A program made the position numbers and the translations under genes. From JAOPZW01 sp963788935 (GTDB lineage: Bacteria > Actinomycetota > Thermoleophilia > Solirubrobacterales > Solirubrobacteraceae), in NCBI GenBank assembly GCA_963788935.1, contig CAWBIM010000006.1:186001-250000 (forward strand): a stretch of DNA of 64,000 nt, in the 5' to 3' direction. The notes under the pieces are model-generated. The model did not search any database and had not been told where the DNA came from. It worked only from the letters and a program-made list of their open reading frames with translations. Shown here piece after piece: positions 43,587-51,179 of the stretch (positions are counted from its first letter, which is position 1; each line of letters begins with the position of its first letter).

Positions 43587-44254
43587 GTGAAGGTCACGCT
43601 CTACACCGATCCCGGCTGTCCGTTCGGCTTCAACGCGCAGCGCCAGGAGCTGCAGCTCATGTGGCACTACGGCCATGCGGCCGACATCGAGCGCTGCATG
43701 ATCGTGCTCAGCGAGGAGTCGCGCCGCTCACGGAGATCGGTTGTCGCCGGAGGCGATGGCGGCCGGCCGGACCCGGATGCGCGAGCAGTACGGGACGCCG
43801 ATGGGCTCCGAGACGGTGACGGAGGTGCCGGCGACGATCGACGCCTGCCGGGCCTACGTCGGCGCGCGGATGCACGAGCCCGACCGCGCCCTGGCGCTGC
43901 TGCGGGCCCTGCGCCGGCGAGCGCACTCCGACCAGCAGCGCCTCGACGACCCGGCGACGCTCCACGCCGCCGCGGAGGACGCGGGCATCGCGCCCGATCG
44001 GATCGACGCGTGGCTCGCGGACGAGGCGGTCGAGGCCGCGCTGCGGGCCGACATGGCGGCCAGCGCCCGTCCGAGGCCCGCTGCCCGGCCGAGGCGCGCC
44101 CGAGCTCGCGTCTCGCCGGGCGCCGTTCGCGCTCGCCACGGCCGAGGTCGCCGAGCTGCGCGGGACGAGCCGCGACCAGGCGCGCGACGAGCTCGAGCGC
44201 GCGGGGGCGACGTTCACGCCGAGCGCGAACGACGGCTACTGGGCCGCCGGCTGA
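43587..44254 (+). pseudogene. DsbA-family (2-hydroxychromene isomerase/FrnE-like) oxidoreductase, frameshifted
   Basis: The start VTLYTDPGCPFGFNAQRQELQLMWHYG has the thioredoxin-like fold opening; PGCPFG has a single Cys where DsbA has C-x-x-C. The frame changes near 43725-43740, continuing as LSPEAMAAGRTRMREQYGTPMGSETVTEVPATIDACRAYVGAR (helical insertion domain), and again near 44060-44090 into a frame ending FALATAEVAELRGTSRDQARDELERAGATFTPSANDGYWAAG. Each break is consistent with an extra base. The intact protein would be about 222 residues. Redox or isomerase role is unresolved. Confidence 0.7.
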
Positions 44255-44268
44255 GCGGGACGCCGACC

Positions 44269-44625
44269 GTGGCCGCGGCCGAGCCCGTCGTCGTCGCCCC
44301 CGGGGCCGGGCATCGCATCGGCAACGTCGAGTTCCTCGCCCGGACGGCCGACACTCCGCGCTTCACCTTCGGGATCATCGAGATCGCCGCCGGCCGCGTG
44401 CTCGAGGAGCACGTCCACGCCGAGGAGGACGACGCCTTCTACATCCTCGAGGGCGAGATGACGTTCTTCTTCGGCGACGAGGAGGCGGCCGCGCCGCCCG
44501 GCACGTTCGTGCTCGTCCCGCCCGGCGTCGCCCACGGCTTCCGCAACGACGGCGACGTGCCCGTGCGGATGTTCAACATCCACGCGCCGGCCGGGTTCGA
44601 CCGGCGCATCGGCCTGCGCGACTGA
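44269..44625 (+). CDS. Cupin-domain protein
   Basis: A 118-residue single-cupin protein. Motif 1 reads EEHVHAEEDDAFYILEGEMTFFFG (His, His, Glu metal positions) and motif 2 reads VPPGVAHGFRND (His). GTG 44269 begins 14 bases after the DsbA-like gene's stop. Small cupins bind metals and act as isomerases, oxygenases or ligand sensors; the substrate is unknown. Confidence 0.85.
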   Translation: MAAAEPVVVAPGAGHRIGNVEFLARTADTPRFTFGIIEIAAGRVLEEHVHAEEDDAFYILEGEMTFFFGDEEAAAPPGTFVLVPPGVAHGFRNDGDVPVRMFNIHAPAGFDRRIGLRD

Positions 44626-44631
44626 CGGCTC

Positions 44632-45042
44632 TCAGGGCCGGAGCGCGATCAGCCCCGCGTTCGTCGGGGCGAAGCCGCACGCGCCGAAGTAGAAGTCGCG
44701 CAGGTGGTCGTCGAAGTCCACGTGCAGCCACTCGCAGCCGGCCGCGCGGGCCCCGTCGGTCGCTCGCGCGACGAGCGCGGCCCCGACGCCTCGCCGGCGC
44801 GCGTGCGCCGCGACCATCGTGTCCTGGATCCACGCGTGGACCAGGCCGTCCCACGGGACGTTCACGAAGCCGATGAGCTCCGCGCCGTCGCGCGCGAGGA
44901 CCCAGCCGAGGCTGTGGTCGGCGACCTGCGCGCGCCAGTCCCACCCGTCCGGGTCCTGGCCCGGCGCCGCGAAGGCCTCGGCGTGCAGCGCGTTCACCTC
45001 GTCGTTGGCGAAGGCGCCCCGCCACTCGTACGTGATCGCCAC
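44632..45042 (-). CDS. GNAT family N-acetyltransferase
   Basis: A 136-residue acetyl-CoA-dependent transferase. The acetyl-CoA loop reads RRRGVGAALVARATDGARAAG, preceded by GFVNVPWDGLVHAWIQDTMV and followed by CEWLHVDFDDHLRDFYFGACGFAPTNAGLIAL. GTG 45042 (VAITYEWRG) is preferred over longer upstream starts, whose translation is Arg/Gly-rich and unlike the family. Substrate unknown. Confidence 0.85.
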   Translation of the reverse strand: MAITYEWRGAFANDEVNALHAEAFAAPGQDPDGWDWRAQVADHSLGWVLARDGAELIGFVNVPWDGLVHAWIQDTMVAAHARRRGVGAALVARATDGARAAGCEWLHVDFDDHLRDFYFGACGFAPTNAGLIALRP

Positions 45043-45355
45043 GGCGGGATCGTAGGCGGAGACGGCGAAGCGCCGTGGTCCGCGGCGGCCGCTCCGGAGG
45101 ATTGAGAGCGACCCGCCGCGGCCACGGCGAGAGCGGCGGCTCCGGCGAGCGAGTGGCCCCACCACTCGCTCGCCGGCCCGGTGCGGCCTTCCCCTTCGGG
45201 GACCGGCCGTGTCCGTTCCCACCGCGAAGCCGGACGCGTGGAGTCCGGCCGTCCCGCCGGGATGTCAGTGGCCCGGCGGGCACGTCCTCCCCCTCCGCCG
45301 GGGACGGTGCGACCGCGCCCGGTCACACCGCCCGCCGGCGTCTGGGGAGAGAGCC
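45043..45355. other. Intergenic region containing a long hairpin
   Basis: 313 bases between two minus-strand genes. It contains the 15-bp hairpin at 45142-45176 described separately and several shorter GC-rich hairpins. No gene is recognised. Confidence 0.5.
45142..45176 (-). terminator. Perfect 15-bp hairpin
   Basis: CCGGCGAGCGAGTGG (45142-45156), loop CCCCA, CCACTCGCTCGCCGG (45162-45176). It lies 180 bases beyond the stop of the minus-strand secreted protein and 100 bases before the acetyltransferase. Its length and perfection suggest a strong transcription stop or mRNA-stabilising structure; there is no T-tract. Confidence 0.5.
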
Positions 45356-46132
45356 TCAGCCGGTGAACTGCGGCTGGACGGCGACCTGGGCGCAGCGGGA
45401 GGCCCGTGCGCTCAGCGTCCGCGCGGCGGCGCCGTTGCGGAACCGCACGGTGGCGGTCACGACCTGCGACGCCCGGCGGTTACGCATCGGCAGGGCGGCG
45501 CGCACAGAGCGCTGGCCCGAGCTGACCCGCACGGTCCGCACGTGGCGACCGTTCACCGAGAACGCGATGGAACGCATCTGCTGCCCGCGAATCGTGACCC
45601 CCACGGTGCGCGACGCGCACGAGGTATGGGCGGCGAGCGCGGCGATGCGCGCCGGCGAGGAGACCTTCACACCCTGCACGCCCTGGGCGGGCGCCGGGGC
45701 CGCGGCAGCCGGGATCGTCGCGGCGGCGGGCGGGGTCACCGGGGCCGGCGCCGGAGTCGTCGGCGTATCGCACGTGCCCGTGCCGTAGGCGGCGGGCTGG
45801 GTCTGCGAACCGCCGGTGTGGCCTGCGACCACGCCGGCCGGGCCCCACCAGGTGTAGGCGGCTACGGTGTGCGTGCCGCCGAGATTGAGCGGCACGGACA
45901 GCGAGCCGGACATGCCGCCTGCCTGGTTCAGGACGAAATCGCCGGTCTGCGGCGCGCCGTTGTCGACGACGATCTTGTAGTGGACCGTGTTCGACCCGGC
46001 GGGGAACAGCGCGTAGTCGAACTGGACACCGGCGCACGACAGCGTCGCCTTGCCGGTATGGGCCATTGCTGCACCCGGAAATGCCGCCAGCGCGAACACT
46101 GCCAGGATCCCTGCGGCCTTGAGCATCTTCAT
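45356..46132 (-). CDS. Secreted two-domain protein ending in the QFTG module (copy 2)
   Basis: A 258-residue exported protein, paralogue of that at 33855. Signal peptide AAGILAVFALAAFPGAAMAH (about 6-25), N-terminal domain TLSCAGVQFDYALFPAGSNTVHYKIVVDN and VPLNLGGTHTVAAYTWWGPAGVV, Pro/Ala linker, then C-terminal module with CASRTVGVTIRGQQMRSIAFSVNGRHVRTV, VTATVRFRNGAAARTLSARASRCA and the end QPQFTG. ATG 46132 has GGAAGGGGGG upstream. It is an isolated gene with its own long upstream region. Function unknown; surface location inferred. Confidence 0.87.
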   Translation of the reverse strand: MKMLKAAGILAVFALAAFPGAAMAHTGKATLSCAGVQFDYALFPAGSNTVHYKIVVDNGAPQTGDFVLNQAGGMSGSLSVPLNLGGTHTVAAYTWWGPAGVVAGHTGGSQTQPAAYGTGTCDTPTTPAPAPVTPPAAATIPAAAAPAPAQGVQGVKVSSPARIAALAAHTSCASRTVGVTIRGQQMRSIAFSVNGRHVRTVRVSSGQRSVRAALPMRNRRASQVVTATVRFRNGAAARTLSARASRCAQVAVQPQFTG

Positions 46133-46538
46133 GGAAGCCCCCCTTCCAGAGGAGTTGCATTGGAGCGCAGGACTTGTGAGGCAGGGCCGATCCGCAGCGC
46201 CCGACCCCTCGGGTTCGCTGTGGTGCTCGTCGGCGTGGTGCCCCCTGGCACCTCGCCTCTGGGCTCTCGGTCCAGGCCCCCAGCCCGGACACTCGGGGAA
46301 CGACTGCTCGGGGCCCGTATCGGCAGCACCCCGGATGAGCTTTAGCCCTCTGGACAAAAGACTTCAAGGACCGTTCGGCGCAGATACATGGCCGTTCAGA
46401 GTCGATATCACGCCGTACGGCGTGATCTGGCGCAGATCGACCACGAGCGTATACGCGCCAGCTTGAAACAGATCTGGCGCGCTCGCACCCACCCGATCGG
46501 GCGGCGGACGCTTGCCTGGCGCGCCGGCGCCAGAGGAT
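46133..46538. other. Intergenic region with a 20-bp palindrome and short repeats
   Basis: 406 bases between the secreted protein and the glycosyltransferase, both on the minus strand. It holds the perfect palindrome at 46407-46426 and two copies of AGATCTGGCGC-like sequence around 46424 and 46468. Open frames have no recognisable features. Confidence 0.55.
46407..46426. promoter_or_regulatory. Perfect 20-bp palindrome
   Basis: ATCACGCCGT followed directly by ACGGCGTGAT, with no spacer. It sits in a non-coding stretch about 275 bases upstream of the secreted-protein start. It has the form of a dimer-binding operator; no regulator gene is adjacent. Confidence 0.5.
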
Positions 46539-47609
46539 TCAGGCGGCCGGCCGGACGGCCTGGCTGTCGGCCACGAGCGCGCGATAGACCGACGCGTACC
46601 GGGCGGCGATCCGCGCGGGGGTGAAGCGCTGGGCGTAGGCGCGCGCGGCGTCGAGGTCGGACTCGCAGCGGCCCGCGAGCACGGCGCCGATCGCGGCCGC
46701 GAGCGCCCGCGGCTCCTCGGGGGCGACGAGCATCCCGCGGTCGCTGGCGAGCGTCTCCGGCAAGCCCTCGACGGCGCTGCCGACGACCGGCACGCCGAGA
46801 CCCATCGCGAGCACCGCGCTCTGCGACCACGCCTCGCGGCGCGAGGGCACGACGTGGACGGCCGCGCCGGCGACGCAGCGCTCCGGGTTCGTCTGCCAGC
46901 CGGCGAAGCGCACGACCTCCTGCAGGCCGAGCGACGCGACCTGGTGCTCGAGGGCGGCGCGCATCTCGCCGTCGCCGAGGAGGAACGTCGGCGGCGGGTC
47001 GGCGAGCATGCCGATCGCCTCGACGAGCACGTCGGGGCCCTTGTCGGCCGTGAGGCGGCCGGCGTAGGTGATGCGCGGGAGCGGCATGTCCGAGGCGGGC
47101 CGGCCGTCGAGCCCCTCGATCGCCGACTCGCCGACGACGATGCGGTCGCCGGGCACGCCGATCCGCGCCGCCCACGCCCGGCTCTCGGGCCCGTGGCCGA
47201 AGAAGCAGCCCAGGCGGCCCGCGACGGTGGCGGCGTCCTCGTCGAAGGCCGTGCGCGGCCAGCAGAGCGCGTTGTGCTCGCTGGCGACGACGGGCACGCC
47301 GTCGGGCGCCGCGCGGGCGGCCGCCCACCACGCGCCGAACATGTGGCCGTGGACGAGGTCGGCCCCCGCGACGCGCTCGGCCAGCCAGTCGGCGAAGGCC
47401 TGGCACGGCTCCCACTGCAGGTTGCGCACCTCGGCGAAGTGCTCGACCTCGAAGCCGTGCGCGCGGGCGAGCTCGAGCCCGGCGGGCGACGCGTCGCCCG
47501 CCACGATCGTCGTCTCGATGCCGTGGTCGCGCAATGCGCGGCTCAACCGCAGCGCGCTGAGCGGGACGCCTCCCGGCTCGAGCACTCCGATCGCGCGGAT
47601 GACCTCCAC
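46539..47609 (-). CDS. Glycosyltransferase, GT4-like (GT-B fold)
   Basis: A 356-residue glycosyltransferase. The N-terminal domain starts MEVIRAIGVLEPGGVPLSALRLSRALRDHG and contains LVHGHMFGAWWAA and ASEHNALCWPRTAF. The C-terminal nucleotide-sugar domain has ITYAGRLTADKGPDVLVEAIGML, FLLGDGEMRAALEHQV and PSRREAWSQSAVLAMGLGVPVVGSAVEGLPE with the EX7E-type Glu. It probably builds a cell-surface glycan or glycolipid. No other sugar-assembly genes adjoin it. Confidence 0.87.
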   Translation of the reverse strand: MEVIRAIGVLEPGGVPLSALRLSRALRDHGIETTIVAGDASPAGLELARAHGFEVEHFAEVRNLQWEPCQAFADWLAERVAGADLVHGHMFGAWWAAARAAPDGVPVVASEHNALCWPRTAFDEDAATVAGRLGCFFGHGPESRAWAARIGVPGDRIVVGESAIEGLDGRPASDMPLPRITYAGRLTADKGPDVLVEAIGMLADPPPTFLLGDGEMRAALEHQVASLGLQEVVRFAGWQTNPERCVAGAAVHVVPSRREAWSQSAVLAMGLGVPVVGSAVEGLPETLASDRGMLVAPEEPRALAAAIGAVLAGRCESDLDAARAYAQRFTPARIAARYASVYRALVADSQAVRPAA

Positions 47610-47658
47610 CGCCAGCGCATGGTGCTGCCCGACCCGGACGGACCGGTGCCGCCGGCGG

Positions 47659-47916
47659 TCAGGCGGGGGCCGGCGGCGGGTGGGTCTCGTTGCGGCGCTT
47701 GGCCAGCTCGCGGCCGAGGTCGATCGCGCGGATGTCGTGCTCGGAGGGCAGCTTGCTCAGCACCTCGAGGAGGACGCTGTGGACGTCGTGCTCCTTGTGG
47801 CCGAGGTCGTCGAAGTAGATCTTCAGCGCGGTGTGCGTGACCTTGAGCTGGGCGGCGGTCAGCTCGAGCCGGAACGCGGGCTCGTCCCAGGGGATCAGGT
47901 TGTCGTCGTCGGCCAC
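47659..47916 (-). CDS. Conserved-looking small protein of unknown function
   Basis: An 85-residue soluble protein (DEPAFRLELTAAQLKVTHTALKIYFDDLGHKEHDVHSVLLEVLSKLPSEHDIRAIDLGREL in outline), helical and well-proportioned in codon use. I start it at GTG 47916, five bases after AAGGAG; GTG 47922 would overlap the ribosome site. It lies between a glycosyltransferase and the MetE-like gene. No domain recognised. Confidence 0.65.
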   Translation of the reverse strand: MADDDNLIPWDEPAFRLELTAAQLKVTHTALKIYFDDLGHKEHDVHSVLLEVLSKLPSEHDIRAIDLGRELAKRRNETHPPPAPA

Positions 47917-47986
47917 GGCCACTCCTTGTCGTGCTCGCCGGTGTGCCCGGCGAACGTTACGCCCGCGACGAGCCCGCGACCAGCGC

Positions 47987-48904
47987 TCAGCGCGCCGCCG
48001 CGGCGACGTAGGCCAGCGCGGCGGTGACCTCGGACTCGCGGCGCGGCGACAGGCGGCCCGTCCCGCACGAGGCCGTGAGCAGGCTCCGGTCGCCGACCGC
48101 GTCCGCGGTCGTCCCCAGCCGCGCCAGGGCCGCGCCCAGCCGCCAGGCCGCGTGCGCGGCGCGCTCCGGGCGGTGGGCGGCGAGCACGCCCCAGGCGACC
48201 CGGCCGCCGCGGGCGAGCAGCCGGCCGAGGACCGCGGCGGCGCGGCGGGGCACGCCGCCCGCGGCGAGGTCGAACGAGAGCAGGTCGGGCTCGACGCGGT
48301 CGACGAGCCCCCACGGCACCGCGCAGCAGAGGTGAAGGCCCCAGGCGGGCGCGACCGCGCGCAGCGGGTCCCAGACGGCGGACGACACCGGGCGGGCGGC
48401 GAGCGCCGGCTCGTCGACGACGAGCAGCGCGTCGAGGCCGCGGGCGCGCAGGGCGGCGACCTGTCCGGCGGCGTTGGCCGCCAGCCAGTGGGCGAGCTCG
48501 CGGGCGAGGCCCTCGGCGGCGCGCGCGTCGGCGGGCTCGAGGGCGTGGGCGAGCGTGACCGGGCCCGTGACCTGGAGCTTGACGACGCCGTGCGGGGGTG
48601 GCCGGCGCTCGAGCGCGGCGAGCAGCGCGCCCCACGCGGCGGGGCGCTCGCGGTCGCGCTCCGGGCCCCAGCCGCAGCGCAGCGGGTCGGCCCCGAGCCA
48701 CTCGCCGACCATGTCGCCCTCCAGGCGCGGCAGCTGGGGGCAGAACGGCACGTCGTACTCGCCGGTCACGTGCGCGGCGGCGTGGTCGGGGAACGTGTGG
48801 GGGAGGCTGCCGACCCCGGTGGTCGCCCAGGCCGGCAGGCGGTCGAGGACGCTCGCGGGCGTCCGCCGCGATCGCCGGGACGGGACGCCGGTGCTGCCTG
48901 CCAT
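47987..48904 (-). CDS. Short (core) MetE-like methionine synthase/methyltransferase
   Basis: A 305-residue protein equal to the C-terminal catalytic barrel of cobalamin-independent methionine synthase, without the N-terminal domain. It opens with TTGVGSLPHTFPDHAAAHVTGEYDVPFCPQLP. The zinc ligands are H-x-C in LHLCCAVPWG, an Asp (LLSFDLA) where MetE has Glu, and Cys in LTASCGTGRLS. The DEPAL motif (LLVVDEPALA) is present. Short MetE proteins take methyl groups from donors other than folate, in some cases methylcobalamin. A cobalamin riboswitch lies upstream. Donor in this organism unknown. Confidence 0.85.
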   Translation of the reverse strand: MAGSTGVPSRRSRRTPASVLDRLPAWATTGVGSLPHTFPDHAAAHVTGEYDVPFCPQLPRLEGDMVGEWLGADPLRCGWGPERDRERPAAWGALLAALERRPPPHGVVKLQVTGPVTLAHALEPADARAAEGLARELAHWLAANAAGQVAALRARGLDALLVVDEPALAARPVSSAVWDPLRAVAPAWGLHLCCAVPWGLVDRVEPDLLSFDLAAGGVPRRAAAVLGRLLARGGRVAWGVLAAHRPERAAHAAWRLGAALARLGTTADAVGDRSLLTASCGTGRLSPRRESEVTAALAYVAAAAR

Positions 48905-48974
48905 CTGGTGCTCCTCTGCCGTGCGGCCCGTGTCGCGAGGCCGCGGTGATCACGGTTGCGCCGGATGTCTCCCG

Positions 48975-49145
48975 GCGCGGCGTCGACAGGTCTTCGGGCT
49001 CGGACGCGATCGGAGCGGCCGCCTTCCCAGGCCGGTGGCCCAGTGGCGTGATGCCGCCTCGCACGTCCCTACCGCTGCGCGTCAGCTCCGGATTTCGAAC
49101 CGGATTCCCTCGCCCGCGGTGGGCGTGATCGACTCCGCCGGGGAC
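48975..49145 (-). ncRNA. Cobalamin (AdoCbl) riboswitch
   Basis: On the minus strand the conserved cobalamin-riboswitch blocks occur in order: GGGAATCCGG (plus 49100-49109), GACGCGCAGCGGTAGGGA (49066-49083), GCCACTGG (49040-49047), GGGAAGGC (about 49023-49030), AGCCCGAAGACCTGTCG (about 48984-49000). Order and spacing match the btuB-type element. Terminal pairing GGCG-GTCGA with TCGAC-GCC closes it. It ends about 70 bases before the MetE-like start, so B12 would lower expression of that gene. Boundaries are approximate. Confidence 0.88.
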
Positions 49146-49238
49146 GGTACCGCGGGACCCGGCGGGATGCGCGCACGCGCCAGTTCGGACCGCCTGGGCC
49201 CGCCCGGACCGTCTGCCATCATCACCCGCCCTTCCCGC

Positions 49239-51167
49239 ATGACGCACGCCGCCCGCACCCGTCCGCCCGCCCGCCGCACGTACCGCCCGCGGCGGCGCGC
49301 ACGGGTGATCGCGGTCCTCGTGCTCGCCGCCGCGGTCGCCCTCGCCGCGGGCGGGGCGTACCTCCTCCTGGGCCGCGACGAGGGGCCGACGGCCCGCGAC
49401 GCGCTCGACGGCTTCGCCGCCGCCTGGTCCCGCGGCGACGACCGCGGGGCGGCCGCCGACACGACGCAACCGGCCGTCGCGGCGAAGGCCCTCGTCGCCA
49501 ACCGCAAGGGCCTCGACGGGGCGAAGCTGCGGGCGACGGTGACGTCGGTGACGAAGGCCGGCGACGACGCCGCGCGCGGCCGCCTGCGGCTCACGTGGCA
49601 GGTGCCGGAGTTCGGCCGCTTCGCCTACACCACGCGGGTCACGCTGCACCGCGACGACGAGCACGGCTGGCGCGTGGACTGGCGGCCCGCCGTCGTCCAT
49701 CCGGTCCTCGACGGGACCAACCGCCTCGGCACGGCGATCGACCGCCCGGGGCGCGCGTCGATCCTCGACCGCGACGGCCGCCCGCTCGTCACCGAGCGCG
49801 CCGTGGTGCGCGTCGGCGTCGCGCGCAACAAGGTCACGGACGTCGAGGCCACCGCGGCGGCCGTCGCGAAGGCCGTCGGCATCGACGCCTCCGACTACGC
49901 GCGCGCGATCCGCAACGCAGGCCCCCAGCAGTTCGTCGAGGCGGTCACGCTGCGGGCCTCCGAGTACGACGCGAAGAAGGCCGCCCTCGACGGGATCGCC
50001 GGCCTGCAGACGATCGACGACACCGCCGCGCTGGGGCCGACGAAGGGCTTCGCCCGCGCCGTGCTCGGGACGGTCGGGCCGATCACGGCCGAGCAGCTCG
50101 AGAAGCTCGGCCCCACGTACGGCCCGGGGGCGGAGGTCGGCCAGACCGGCCTCGAGGCCCGCTTCGAGAAGCAGCTCGCCGGCACGCCGACGCGGAAGGT
50201 CATCACCCGCCTGAACGACGGCGAGGCCGACGACACGCTCGCCGCCCGCCGCGGGACGCCGGGCAAGGCGGTGCGCACGACCCTCGACCGCGACGTGCAG
50301 ACCGCGGCCGAGCGGGCGCTCGGCAGCAGCGGGGCGGCGGCCGCGCTCGTCGCCGTCCGGCCGTCGACCGGCGACGTCCTCGCGGTCGCCAACCGGCCGA
50401 CGAACTCGACGTTCGACCGCGCGCTCGGCGGCCGCTACCCGCCGGGCTCGACGTTCAAGATCGTCAGCACGGCCGCGCTCCTGCGCGACGGCCTGAACCC
50501 GGACGCGACGGTCGTGTGCCCGCAGACGATCAATGTCGGCGGGCGCACGTTCAAGAACTTCGAGGGCGAGGCGAGCGGCGCCGTCCCGTTCAGCCAGGAC
50601 TTCGCGCAGTCGTGCAACACCGCGTTCGTGAGCCTCTCGGGCCGCCTGCCGGCCGACGCGCTGCACGACACGGCGCTCGACTTCGGCCTCGGCCGCAAGG
50701 TCAAGCTGCCGCTGACGGTCGCCGCCAGCCAGGTCCCGCCGGGCGTCGACCGCGTCGAGCGCGCGGCGGCGATGATCGGCCAGGCGCGCATCCTCGCGAG
50801 CCCGCTGCAGATGGCGGGCGTCGCGGCGACGGTCGGCGACGGGCGCTGGCGCGCGCCGCGGCTGGTGAGCACCGACCCGCGGGCCGCCGGGCCGGCGGTG
50901 TCGCGCGCGGTCCTCGGCCGGCTGCGGTCGCTCATGCGCGGGGTCGTGACGCACGGGACCGGCACGGCGCTGGCCGGCGTGTCGGGCGCGCCGATCGGCA
51001 AGAGCGGCACCGCGGAGTTCGGCTCGGGCGACCCGCCGCCCACGCACGCGTGGTTCGTCGCGGTCCGCGGCGACCTCGCGGTCGCGGTGCTCGTCGAGCG
51101 CGGCCGCTCGGGCGGGTCGGTGGCCGCGCCGATCGCGGCCCGCTTCCTCTCCGCCCTCGGCGGCTGA
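49239..51167 (+). CDS. Penicillin-binding protein (class B-like transpeptidase with NTF2-like N-domain)
   Basis: A 642-residue membrane-anchored peptidoglycan transpeptidase. A basic N-terminus and one membrane helix (VIAVLVLAAAVALAAGGAYLLL, about 23-45) precede a MecA_N/NTF2-like domain (LDGFAAAWSRGDDRGAA, to about 165), a dimerisation domain (RASILDRDGRPLV), and the transpeptidase domain with SxxK in PGSTFK (about 404-407), SxN in SCN (about 458) and KSGT (about 587). It cross-links cell wall outside the membrane. ATG 49239 directly precedes the helix. It diverges from the riboswitch. Confidence 0.92.
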   Translation: MTHAARTRPPARRTYRPRRRARVIAVLVLAAAVALAAGGAYLLLGRDEGPTARDALDGFAAAWSRGDDRGAAADTTQPAVAAKALVANRKGLDGAKLRATVTSVTKAGDDAARGRLRLTWQVPEFGRFAYTTRVTLHRDDEHGWRVDWRPAVVHPVLDGTNRLGTAIDRPGRASILDRDGRPLVTERAVVRVGVARNKVTDVEATAAAVAKAVGIDASDYARAIRNAGPQQFVEAVTLRASEYDAKKAALDGIAGLQTIDDTAALGPTKGFARAVLGTVGPITAEQLEKLGPTYGPGAEVGQTGLEARFEKQLAGTPTRKVITRLNDGEADDTLAARRGTPGKAVRTTLDRDVQTAAERALGSSGAAAALVAVRPSTGDVLAVANRPTNSTFDRALGGRYPPGSTFKIVSTAALLRDGLNPDATVVCPQTINVGGRTFKNFEGEASGAVPFSQDFAQSCNTAFVSLSGRLPADALHDTALDFGLGRKVKLPLTVAASQVPPGVDRVERAAAMIGQARILASPLQMAGVAATVGDGRWRAPRLVSTDPRAAGPAVSRAVLGRLRSLMRGVVTHGTGTALAGVSGAPIGKSGTAEFGSGDPPPTHAWFVAVRGDLAVAVLVERGRSGGSVAAPIAARFLSALGG

Positions 51168-51179
51168 CGGCCCGTCGCG

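Noticed and set aside
44257..44268. In-frame extension joining the DsbA-like and cupin genes as one fusion protein
   Set aside because: The DsbA-like reading ends with its own TGA at 44252-44254 in another frame, and the cupin has a good GTG start at 44269.
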